A stretch of 64,000 nt of DNA from Mesostigma viride (lineage: Eukaryota > Streptophyta > Mesostigmatophyceae > Mesostigmatales > Mesostigmataceae). The stretch covers positions 2,372,888 through 2,436,887 of the forward strand of contig RPFO01000253.1 in assembly GCA_009746045.1 (NCBI GenBank), in the 5' to 3' direction. The notes below the pieces were generated by a model. It ran no database searches. It had not been told where the DNA came from and was given only the letters and a program-made list of their open reading frames with translations. Position 1 is the first letter of the stretch, and the number at the start of each line of letters is the position of its first letter. The position numbers and the translations under genes are program-made. This document shows positions 40,668-49,976 of this stretch, one piece after another.

Positions 40668-42023
40668 ATGCTGACCAAGTCTAGAGGATTGGCAGCTGAG
40701 ATCAAGGGGAAGTCACGTACACCTGTGGCTGATGTTCTGTCATCCAAGCATCTAGTCACTAGTCACCTGCAGGAGGGTGAGGTGCTGCAGCTGCAGCCTT
40801 TAGGACCTGGCAAACAGCTAGTCCTGCCTAACCCTATGAGTATAGCCCTGCTGGACGTGATTAAGGCCTTCACTAAAACTGAGGACCTGGCCACTAAGGC
40901 CATTCAGGAAGGAAGCTTTGGTAACAGACCTGTGGAGTACTGGGAGGGAGTCCTGTATGTCCACACCCAGGATGCAGATCATGTAGTAACCAGGAAGGTC
41001 TATGTGCCAGAAATGGCCATTCCCACTGTGTTGCATTGCTTCCATGACGACGTGACTGCATGTCATCCTGGGTATGCTAAGCTTCTCCATGAAGTACAAG
41101 AGAGGTTTTGGTGGCCTGGCATGTTTCGTGATATCAAAGCCTATGTGGCTTCCTGTGACTCATGCCAAAGGAATAAGGTTAGGACTCAGGCAGTGCCTAT
41201 CTTTCCTATGGCCATGCCTATTCCCCTTCGACCCTGGATCAGTGTGACCATGGACTTCATTTGTGGCTTGCCTGTTTCTGATGCTGGCAATGACAGGATA
41301 CTAGTGGTGATGGACAGGCTGTCTAGAATGTGCCACCTCATCCCCTGCAATGCCCATCTCACAGCTGCCCAGTGTGTAGAGTTGTTCATGAAGGAGGTGT
41401 ACAGATTGCATGGCATGCCACGTGTAATCATCACTGACCAGGATCCCTTGTGGATGTCTGGGTTTTGGAAGTCCTTCTTTGACATCCTAGACACTAAGTT
41501 GGCCTTTGGAGTAGCATACAGGTGTGCCAGCACGGGGGCTGTGGAGAGGCTGAACCGTATTGTACGGGAATGCCAGAAGCACTATTGTACCCATGATAAC
41601 AAGGAATGGGACAAGAAACTTCCCTTCATAGAGTTTGCCATCAACAACTCACCCCTGGCTCCTCACCAAATGTCTCCATTTGTCATTTGCCATGGCCAGT
41701 GCCCCTTGACTCCATTTGACCTGGAGTTACCTGATAGGGATGCTGAAGGCCCCTTCAGAAGACGCCTAACCTCTGTCCACCAGTTGATTGCATCCTTCCA
41801 GGAAGCTCACAGTATGGTGGCTGCTCAGATGTTGCATGCACAGGACAAGTATTTAAACAATGCTTGGCAACAGATGTTGGCTACACACACCTTTGTGGCT
41901 CCTGGTGACCTGGTGCTCTTGGAGGCTAATCGTGTGCTACCTGAAAAGGAGCAATGCAGGAAACTGCAACCCTTGTGGTTGGGACCTTACCCTGTCCTGA
42001 CACCTTCCACTATGGGACTGTAG
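40668..42023 (+). pseudogene. Retrotransposon integrase
   Basis: N-terminal HHCC zinc finger (HCFHDDVTACHPG ... CDSCQR). Catalytic core with TMDFICGLPVS (D), VIITDQDPLWMSGFW (D) and GAVERLNRIVRE (E). Between the second D and the E, the usual S-x-YHPQ-x-DGQ stretch is shortened to AYRCASTGAVE, a small deletion that may damage the enzyme. A C-terminal HTFVAPGDLVLLEA resembles the GPY/F region start. Confidence 0.9.
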
Positions 42024-42369
42024 TTCAAGTCCAGGTGCCTTCCCACTGGAGGCTTAAGACTAACGTGTTTCACCTGGCCCAGCTCAAACTGTATAAACGC
42101 AATACCTTGCAGGGACGCCTTTCTGCCCATTACCATTTGAGCTGGATACTGAGGGGGAGAGGATATATGAAGTGGAGCAGCTGGTGGCTCACAGAGTCAA
42201 AGGAAAGGGTAGGACCAAGCAGCTGCAGTTTAAGGTGCACTGGAAAGGAGAGTTAGAGTCTACTGCCACATGGCTGTGGTTGTCTGACTTGACTCACTGC
42301 CATGAGTGGTCCAGGAGTATTGCCAAAAGAAGGGGCTCACTCTTCCTTCTTGGTATACTGAGTTGGTGA
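42024..42369 (+). pseudogene. Integrase C-terminus and chromodomain
   Basis: After another frame change the sequence gives VFHLAQLKLYKR, then a chromodomain with VEQLVAHRVKGKGRTKQLQF and KVHWKGELESTATWLW. The spacing of the basic strand, the WKG and the ATW matches chromovirus integrase chromodomains, which direct integration to marked chromatin. Confidence 0.8.
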
Positions 42370-42418
42370 AAACCACTGCTCCCCTTCCTATATCTCAGGA
42401 CTAACGAATGGTTTCTTC

Positions 42419-43579
42419 GTGCATGCTGTGTGGTCCCAGATGGAGGAGGAGTTCACGTACCCCAACTTGGGCCTGGGCGCCACCACGGAGGAAGGGGTCA
42501 CGGGTATGCATCCAGACCCCAACCCCATGAGTTATGTGGAATCCCTGTTTGACAGTATTGTCAGGCGTGACCTTAGGAGGGGTCAGCAGATGGATACCAT
42601 TAACAAGCTCTTGCATTCAGTGATCTCCAAGCAGGATAAGCTACAGGAGCTTCTTCAGGGGTTGTCCTTGTCCCAGCCCAGATGGGGAGTGGTGTTAACA
42701 TAGCTCTCAGCTCCAGCAGCACTCCCATCATTCAGATTCCTCGTCATGTGGTACCTGTCAAGAATGTGGTGGCCTATGTGGATCACAGGAAGTGCATGGG
42801 ACCTTGTGAGCATTGTGAGACGCTGGCCAAGGCAGTGGCTGCCCTTAACAGGGAGGAGGGGGAAGTGAGCCCTGAGGGTTATGTGGAGGAGGTCTTGTCT
42901 CAGTTGCACACCAGCCTGTATGAGATTGGCTCTCCTTTTGTGGGCCACCTGTTGCACAGGATGTTTGCCTTGACTCCAGGACCTGAGATTGACATGAGAC
43001 CTGCAGAGGGGCAGGATATGTTGACCACCTTGCCTGAGGCTTTGAAAGGAGCCTTCATGCAGTTCCAGCCAGTGAGCATGGGTGAGGCCTCCTACATGGA
43101 GTTGTTGGAGTTTTCAGTCAGCAGGGAGACTTTGACTTGGCTCCTTCTTCTTCCAGCTCGGTCAAGGGGTGCTTCCCTTTGGAGACATCCAACCTTTTCT
43201 GCAGCCCAGGGTTGCCTAAGTTACCATGGAGCTCAAGGTTCGTCTGACCCCATTGAGGGTGTTGGTGCCTTTGATAGGTGCTAAGTGGTCAGTGGTCAAG
43301 ACCTTTCTCCAGTTCTGGTGGGCGTACAGGTCATGGGTGAGCAGGCACAAGACGTCTTCTACTTGGGTGATGGATCCTGAGAGCCAGTCTGTGGTGCTTC
43401 TCTCCTACCCAGGGACATGCCTGCGTTATGTTGCCCAGATGGCAGCAGGGGCTGCAGAGACGTGCATGGTGCTGCAGGTCAGCAGGAACTGGCCAGACTT
43501 GGTTCACATGGTGGAGCAGTTTCCCTTGTTTGGGACCAGGGGCAAGGATGGTGTGAATGGGGATTGGTATAGCCTGTGA
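42419..43579 (+). pseudogene. Additional ORF region downstream of pol in the chromovirus
   Basis: Three overlapping plus frames (42419-42703, 42682-43284, 43226-43579) carry protein-like sequence. They show amphipathic helices (MDTINKLLHSVISKQDKLQE), a possible Cys pattern (KCMGPCEHCE) and a Trp-rich segment (FLQFWWAYRSWVSRH). They most likely represent one protein broken by two frameshifts. No family is recognised. Chromoviruses usually end after the chromodomain, so about 1.2 kb of extra coding-like sequence before the PPT is unusual. It could be an env-like, accessory or captured host sequence; nothing here decides between these. Confidence 0.55.
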
Positions 43580-43956
43580 AGAACAGAGCTGTGCAGGAAG
43601 AGGATGGGAAGGATGGGGGAAGAGCATGGAAGGTGCTTTGGATTGTGGTGTGAGGGGGGGATTCCAGGATGGATGATGGGGGGGGGCTCCAGTCCAGTTC
43701 TGATGTTCCAGTCCAGAGTTCCAGGTTCCAGGATGCTGAATGGAAGACCTTGTATTATGAGATGTGTTTATCTGGCTTTATAGTAGATAAGGTAGTGACT
43801 TGTTTGCTGTAGAGACCTGTGACTAGATGTTATGAGATAGGAGGCCCTGTTTCAGGGATGTAAAAACCCATCTGCTTTTCCCAAGAGATGGTGGATTTCT
43901 GTTCAATGTTCCTCTGCCTTCAAGAGTTGGCTATTGGACCTGGGAGGTCCAGTTTT

Positions 43957-43968
43957 GAGGGGGAGATA
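43957..43968 (+). other. Polypurine tract
   Basis: GAGGGGGAGATA immediately before the 3' LTR, the plus-strand priming site. Confidence 0.8.
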
Positions 43969-44748
43969 TGTAACAAGCAAAAATGACTTTGTTGTTACAT
44001 CCTTTGTTTTGTGAATGTTTGGCTTTTATTCGAGGACTTTTGGATCAGTATTGAGAAAGTTATGAGGTTTCTAAGACGACGGTACTTGGAGCTGATACTT
44101 TGTCAGCCAACTGATAGGAACCCTCATTGGTCGTGGCCTGATCCACGTAGGGTTGTAGTTTGTTGGCTGATACTACTGATAGGAGCCCTCATTGGTCGTG
44201 GCCTGATCCACGTGGGGTTGTAGTTTGTTAGTTGGTACTATTGAGTCTTAAATGCTCCTTTGGGACTTCAGTGCTCACGACAGATTTAGGATCTCATGGA
44301 AAGATTCTGCCAGGCTGTGTGTGGTGTTGTTCTGTTTTGTGTGACTAGGATGGATACGAAGATCTTGTATAGGATTCCATGGTTCTGATTGGTTCTCTTC
44401 AGGCTAAGGTTGGAGCAAGCTCGACAAGCACGTCGATATCAAGGACGTGGGGTCGCCATTGTTGATACGTTGGTTTTGATTCACCATGGTATAATAAAGC
44501 TTGGCTTTGTTGTCCAATCCATAAGAGCCCCTTGGCTATAGACGTCCTTCAGTTCCACAGAGGTCGTCTACACACGAGCTTGTCTTTGTGTCTACAAGGG
44601 GTGTGATTCCCTAAATCACGTGCTGTGGAATTTCCATCTCAACGTTGCTCGGATACTTGAAGTTCTGCAACTCAGGAAAGCAACCCAGGTAAAAAGATCT
44701 TTCATATTGGACTGTGGATGATGATGATGATCATTTTTAGTCGTTACA
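43969..44748 (+). repeat. 3' LTR (780 bp)
   Basis: Matches the 5' LTR except for a 2-bp deletion (AAGGTTGG versus AAGCCGTTGG), 1-bp indels in a T run and an A run, and about three substitutions. Followed by target duplicate ATGAC. Confidence 0.95.
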
Positions 44749-44753
44749 ATGAC

Positions 44754-45436
44754 TGGCACTGAACGCAAATGGTTTTCACCTTTGCGGCGTGCCAAATCAG
44801 AATATACGCTTGGCTGATCTCGATAGTACCGGCTACGCCCCCTTCTCAAGAAGGTTCCAGCCGTGTTCAGCCCGTCTCACGTTTCGAGACTGAACAAGTC
44901 TCGAGTGGACACGTGTGTAGTACTCCTACACACACAGATCTGGAATGATTTATCTAGTACCGAATCCGAAAGGCTTGCATCACTCCCCGGAAAGGATCAA
45001 CTTTTGCGGATGACTGTAGGTGTCAGTTGGCGATGCCTTAGGATCAGGAGACGTCCGTCCTATAGTCAGCAAAAGTTGGTGCGAGAGGTCCCCAGTTCGA
45101 TTCCGGCCTGGATTCATTTGCAGATCGCGTTTTCCGCGGACCGGCACTGAACGCAAATGGTTTTCACCTTTGCGGCGTGCCAAATCACAAGATACGCTTG
45201 GCTGATCTCGATAGTACCGGCTACGCCCCCTTCTCAAGAAGGTTCCAGCCGTGTTCAGCCCGTCTCACGTTTCGAGACTGAACAAGTCTCGAGTGGACAC
45301 GTGTGTAGTACTCCTACACACACAGATCTCGAATGATTTATCTAGTACCAAATCCGAAAGGCTTGCATCACTCCCCGGAAAAGAGAACTTTTGCGGATGA
45401 CTGTAGGTGTCAGTTGGCGATGCCTTAGGATCAGGA
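44754..45436 (+). mobile_element. tRNA-like SINE copy S2, tandem dimer (second unit interrupted)
   Basis: A unit of about 388 bp starting GGCACTGAACGC occurs at 44754-45142 and again from 45143. The second is cut at 45436 by a LINE insertion and resumes at 46603-46751. Each complete unit has the hairpin GTGTGTAG-TACTC-CTACACAC, CTCCCCGGAAA and the long stem CTTTTGC ... GCAAAAG with inner GACT(G/A)TAGG/CCTATAGTC. It also has the core GATGCCTTAGGATCAGGAGAC and a perfect Pol III B-box-like GTTCGATTCC. The tandem arrangement could come from a multimeric transcript. Confidence 0.7.
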
Positions 45437-46602
45437 CGTGGGCTGGGCCTAGTGATGTTAGACGCCGCAAGGCCCGCACCTTCAAGGAACAGCTAGTAGA
45501 GGACATGGGGGGCCTCGGCCTCTCCGTGATTTGGAAGAAGATGATGGACAAGGCCAAGTGGGCCCAGGTCATAGAGGACAACGAGCCCCCCCCAGTGGGG
45601 AAGCGCCCGCGTGTGCAATCCCGCGGGAGGCACGCCAGATAGCTCCCCCTCGGGCAGCGTGCGGCTGCCTAGATAGATGTTGTAGTTAGAATGCTGTTAG
45701 ATAGATGTAGTATGTAGCCAATGTAGATAGATTAGACCGGTAGGAATGTTTGCACCCATCCATCCATCCATCCACGACACGGATCGGCATGGCGTGGGCG
45801 CACCTCCATGACCACCGCCGCTGGTGGAGCAACCCCGCCCTACCCCGGATCGTCAAGCGTGACCTCTTCAAGGTCGTCATTCTGACGATCCTGACCTACG
45901 GCGCCGAGACGTGGACACTGATGCAGGAGCTGGAGCAACGACTCGACGGCGCCGTCACCAAGATGCTGCGCAAGGCCCTTAACATCCCCTTTGGTTTGCA
46001 CATTAGTAATGAGGATTTGTACGCTGATTTGCCCTATGTTTCCCACATTATTAGGCACAGGCGCCTGGGCCTAGCCGGGCACCTGGCCCGCACAGATCAG
46101 GTAGATACATCAGATAGACTAGCTGGCACCAAGCCCGCCCAGCCTGGGCGATATGTCCTCACCTGGCGTGCCCCCGGCCGCGCGCGGCAGGGCCGCCACC
46201 CGTGGACTTTTCGTGATAGACTCGGCATGGACATGTGCTACACTAGACGTGACGGGCTCACCCCCGGGCAGCCTCCTGGTTTGTCTGTAATATGGAGGCA
46301 GATGGTGCGCAAGGATAGATGGCAAGTAGTGATGAAGGAGACCACCCCCAAGCCTGTGGGGGCTCCGCGTGTGACCAAGTATGGCATTCATAGCGATTCG
46401 GGCCGCGGTGCCCACACCCCTGTAACTAGGACCTAGATAGCTTATACCATCCATTCCATCCCATGTTCCCCTCCCACTGAGGACTTATGCTCACGTGACG
46501 CAGTCACGTGTCTATTAATTAATTAATTAATCCATCCATCCATCGGGGTTAATGCTCCGTGACTCCCAACGGGAGCACGAGTCTAATTAATTAATTAATT
46601 AA
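45437..46602 (+). mobile_element. Composite LINE insertion (families B and A and a third tail) with 12-bp TSD
   Basis: Flanked by TTAGGATCAGGA at 45425-45436 and 46603-46614, the second copy resuming the SINE exactly where it was broken. The insert holds, in order, the 3' end of family B (FKEQLVEDMGGLGLSVIWKK, PPPVGKRPRVQ, stop near 45642) and about 670 bp of family A ORF2 (LTYGAETWTLM ... LSVIWRQMVRKDRW, stop at 46434-46436). The family A hairpin CACGTGACGCAGTCACGTG with TTAA tail follows. A third hairpin (CTCCC-AAC-GGGAG) with (TTAA)n comes last. Confidence 0.8.
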
Positions 46603-46751
46603 TTAGGATCAGGAGACGTCCGTCCTATAGTCAGCAAAAGTTGGTGCGAGAGGTCCCCAGTTCGATTCCGGCCTGGATTCATTTGCAGATCGCGTTTTCC
46701 GCGGACCGGCACTGAACGCAAATGGTTTTCACCTTTGCGGCGTGCCAAATC
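46603..46751 (+). mobile_element. SINE copy S2, second unit resumed
   Basis: Continues from the target duplicate through GTTCGATTCC and into the start of a third unit (GGCACTGAACGC...), which ends near CGTGCCAAATC where a LINE C tail begins. Confidence 0.7.
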
Positions 46752-46850
46752 GGTATTCCATGCCGTGTGGCATGGAATATGTGCTACGTGATCTCCCAAT
46801 GGAGGCACGTTATAATTTAATTTTAATTAATTAATTTAATGGGGTGGAAG
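46752..46850 (+). mobile_element. LINE family C tail hairpin
   Basis: TGCTACGTGATCTCC-CAAT-GGAGGCACG then TTATAATTTAA and TTAATTAA. Compared with the copy near 2290-2330, the stem bases differ in a paired way (CGTG/CACG here, CATG/CATG there). Confidence 0.6.
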
Positions 46851-46867
46851 ATCAACATGGCAAGACA

Positions 46868-47120
46868 ATGGCTATAATTAATTAATTAATTAGACTCGTG
46901 CTCCCGTTGGGGAGTCACGGAGCATTAACCCCGATGGATGGATGGATGGATGGGTGCAAACAGTCCTACCGGTCTAATCTATCTACATCAGCTACCTACG
47001 ACATCTATCTAACAGCATTCTAACTACAACATCTATCAAGGAGACAACCAGCGCATCTATCTACACAGCCTCACGCTGCCCTAGGGGAGCTATCTGGCGT
47101 GCCTCCCACGGGTTTGCACA
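46868..47120 (-). mobile_element. LINE 3' UTR in inverted orientation
   Basis: Minus-strand 3' end with CTCGTGCTCCC/GGGGAGTCAC hairpin, ATGG repeats and, further in, a family B-like CCCTAGGGGAGCTATCTGGCG segment. It is the inverse of the tail at 46530-46602, giving a large imperfect inverted pair. Confidence 0.6.
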
Positions 47121-48905
47121 ATGGCTATAGAGCATGGCTTCCATGGTCCGGAGTCTCCCGATTTCTGGCCTGCACTGGGTGTCCCCTTGATAGCTGCTGT
47201 CGTTAAAAATTAATTATATATAGCGATATTGCCGGAGTGAAGCTGCAAGATTGCTAGCGCACGCCAGTCATAGCTTCCAGATTTGATCTTTGATCCAGAT
47301 TTCTAGCGCCTGAGCTGACCAGTCTTCTCAATCTGATGTAGTAACATTAAGTGCGACAATTTGTACAAGTGTGTTCGATAGCATTTACGTACATGCCTAG
47401 TATACATTTCCGCATGCAAAATTGAGATTTGAACCTGGATCTGATGGAAGCAATTTTTTATGCTACTGTACACTAAATATAAGCAAACCAGTCCATGGAC
47501 AATTCAAAACATTTGTGCGCCGCTCAATTGCGCTTCTGGCCCCTCCTGAGTTTCCCGTGTACTTCATCATGTCGTCACCCTTTCTGCCCACGTTCTGCCA
47601 GGGGCATTCGACTAAGTATTGACAATGGATCTAAATACTAGAAAGAAGCCATGGGACCGCGCAGCTTATGAGACACTCACACAGCTAATGCACACTACCA
47701 CACTCTCCTGTGCTGGAGGGATGTCAAAACTGGCTCATCCGGCTGCGGCGCACAATCCCGCCGGCCCCCTACTAAGTGAGTAAGGCCCTTATGTTCAACA
47801 ATCACAATCATCCCAGGCGGAAAAAACACCAACTGCATGCTAAGCGGAGCCCATGCACATGGCAAAGGCAGGCTCGGCTCAGCGAAAAGAATTAACAGTA
47901 GACAAAATAATGTCATGCTAGATCGTGACGATCAAGGTGCCTCCCAGGCAAAGGCGCAGATTTGAGGCACGCGGGCAACAGTGGCAGCAGTGGTACACAC
48001 TGGCAAGAGTGCTAGGGGGTGGTGGTGGGTTGTGGCTGATGGACGCCAGAAAATGAACGCCGACCTCCGCCCAGCTTCCATCCGGACAGACCATCCAGAA
48101 AGATGGGGCATCTATATGGGGTACCAATGAGCCGAGGTTTCCTACAGGCAACGAGCCCACGGAAGACGACATCCCGAAGTTGGCATCGATCAGCGGCCCA
48201 TGCACTTTTGATTACCAGGCATGCCTCCCTTTCTGTGCCTAAAAATGCACCAGTAACCACCCTCCCATCCACAGCAATGCGTTGGCTGCCTGAGGTGTGA
48301 AGTGACCCACGCAACCGCAACCTGACCAGAACCAGGAGGATGCTCCTGCATCTTAAGCCCACAGCGACCATGCCATTGGGCCGCACACCAAAGCTCGAGC
48401 CGTTTGGAAGCACTCAGGTCTTGCAAGGATGGCCAATTACACCATCAAATACCAAGGAGACAATCATATCCACCTGAAGCCTGCTAGGTTATCGTCTGGC
48501 TGCTGCCATCTCTCCTTGCCATGCCACCACCATGTTCACCTGCTATCTGCCACGACGCCCACCACCGGGGCATATGGTGCCTGCATCCTCTGTCTAGCGG
48601 ACGTCACCACGTACGGAGCGACAAGAAGGTCTCAGACCTAGTCGTACCCATTGCTTCCCTCCAAAAGGTCCAGAACAGGAACTATTTATTTGCATGAGTG
48701 GCCATCCAGCATTTCCTTGTACATCCCCCCCCACGAAACTATCTTCTTGCTTGTCCGAGCCACCCCCCTTCACTTGTCCAAGCCATTTCCCTTCTCATGC
48801 CCAGGCCTTCACCTCTACATGTCCAGGGGTTGCCTTGTGAGACCGTAGGACAAGCGACCCCCTCTACTTGTCCAAGGGGCCCCCCACTGCTGTATATCAG
48901 CCGCT
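47121..48905. other. No gene recognised (downstream of the dehydratase gene)
   Basis: No supported coding frame. Short repeats of CTTGTCCA(A/G) occur at 48750-48920, next to the stop of the dehydratase gene. Confidence 0.45.
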
Positions 48906-49976
48906 CTACTTGTCCAGATCCCCCGCCTCCGCCAACTTGATGTCCTCCGCGATCATCTCCTTGACGAGGCCGTCAAACGTGACCGACGGCTGCCAGCCCA
49001 GCAGCGAGCGCGCCTTGCTGCTGTCGCCGATCAGCAGATCCACCTCAGTGGGGCGGAAGTACTTGGGATCGATCCGCACGATAACGTGGCCGTTGGACGC
49101 GTCGACGCCAGTCTCGTCCACACTCCCATGCTCGCCCTCCCAACGGATCTCGATGCCGGCCGCCCGGAACGCGGCGACCACAAACTCGCGCACCGTGTGG
49201 CACTCGCCCGTGGCGATCACGTAGTCGTCTGGCTTATCGACCTGGAGCATCAACCACATGCACTCCACGTAGTCGCGCGCGTGGCCCCAGTCGCGCTTGG
49301 CTTCCAGGTTGCCCAGGTACAGGCAGAAAGACGGCTTGGGGGAGACCTTGTACTGGGCAACCGCGCGCGTGATCTTGCGGGTCACGAAGGTGGGGCCGCG
49401 GCGCGGGCTCTCGTGGTTGAACAGGATGCCGTTGACCAGGTACATCCCGTACGCCTCCCTGTAATTTACAAGGGTCCAGTAGGCGAACTGCTTGGCGACG
49501 GCGTAGGGAGACCGAGGGTAGAAGGGAGTCTTTTCCGACTGCGGGATTTCCTGGACCTTGCCGTAAAGCTCGCTAGTGGAGGCTTGGTAGAACCGGCATT
49601 TCTTCTCCATGCCGCACGTGCGAATGGCATTTAGCAGGCGCAGCGTGCCGATACCGTCTACATCCCCGGTATACTCGGACAGCTCGAAGGATACCTTCAC
49701 GTGAGACATCGCCCCCAAGTTGTAAATTTCGTGTGGCTGCACCTGGCTGATGATCGAACAAAGGTTGGACGAATCCGTAAGATCTCCATAGTGCAAGAAC
49801 AAACGAACGCCCGCGATGTGGGGGTCCTCATACAGATGCCGTATTCTGCCAGTGTTGAAGGACGACGACCGCCTGATGATGCCATGGACAATGTACCCTT
49901 TTTTCAGCAGAAGCTCGGCCAAATAAGACCCGTCCTGGCCAGTAATACCCGTCAAAAGAGCTACCTTGGGCTCCAT
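48906..49976 (-). CDS. gmd: GDP-mannose 4,6-dehydratase
   Basis: A single uninterrupted 356-residue frame, close to the usual 350-370 of the family. The enzyme converts GDP-mannose to GDP-4-keto-6-deoxymannose, the first step to GDP-fucose, in the cytosol. Visible features: NADP-binding [15 protein letters not shown] at about 9-23; [23 protein letters not shown]; the catalytic region [11 protein letters not shown] with Tyr/Lys in [28 protein letters not shown]; and [13 protein letters not shown]. All are typical of extended short-chain dehydrogenases of the GMD group. The ATG at 49976 directly precedes [12 protein letters not shown], so the start is secure and no targeting peptide is seen. 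It is intronless, unlike its multi-exon neighbours, and strongly GC-biased at third positions. Fucosylated glycans are a plausible end product. Confidence 0.95.
   Translation of the reverse strand: MEPKVALLTGITGQDGSYLAELLLKKGYIVHGIIRRSSSFNTGRIRHLYEDPHIAGVRLFLHYGDLTDSSNLCSIISQVQPHEIYNLGAMSHVKVSFELSEYTGDVDGIGTLRLLNAIRTCGMEKKCRFYQASTSELYGKVQEIPQSEKTPFYPRSPYAVAKQFAYWTLVNYREAYGMYLVNGILFNHESPRRGPTFVTRKITRAVAQYKVSPKPSFCLYLGNLEAKRDWGHARDYVECMWLMLQVDKPDDYVIATGECHTVREFVVAAFRAAGIEIRWEGEHGSVDETGVDASNGHVIVRIDPKYFRPTEVDLLIGDSSKARSLLGWQPSVTFDGLVKEMIAEDIKLAEAGDLDK

Larger units (their letters stand above)
35282..44748 (+). mobile_element. Full-length Ty3/gypsy chromovirus-type LTR retrotransposon
   Basis: 9,467 bp bounded by LTRs that start TG and end CA, with an identical 5-bp flank ATGAC on both sides (35277-35281 and 44749-44753). 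Order: LTR, PBS, gag with zinc knuckle, protease, RT, RNase H, integrase, chromodomain, an extra ORF region, PPT, LTR. Integrase after RNase H plus a chromodomain places it with chromoviruses. The LTRs differ by only about three substitutions and three small indels, which suggests a recent insertion. Even so, the coding region changes frame about eight times, so this copy looks non-coding or carries sequencing indels. Confidence 0.95.

Noticed and set aside
37440-42100. Programmed ribosomal frameshifting in the chromovirus
   Set aside because: About eight frame changes, several within domains, are too many for programmed events. Decay or indel errors fit better.
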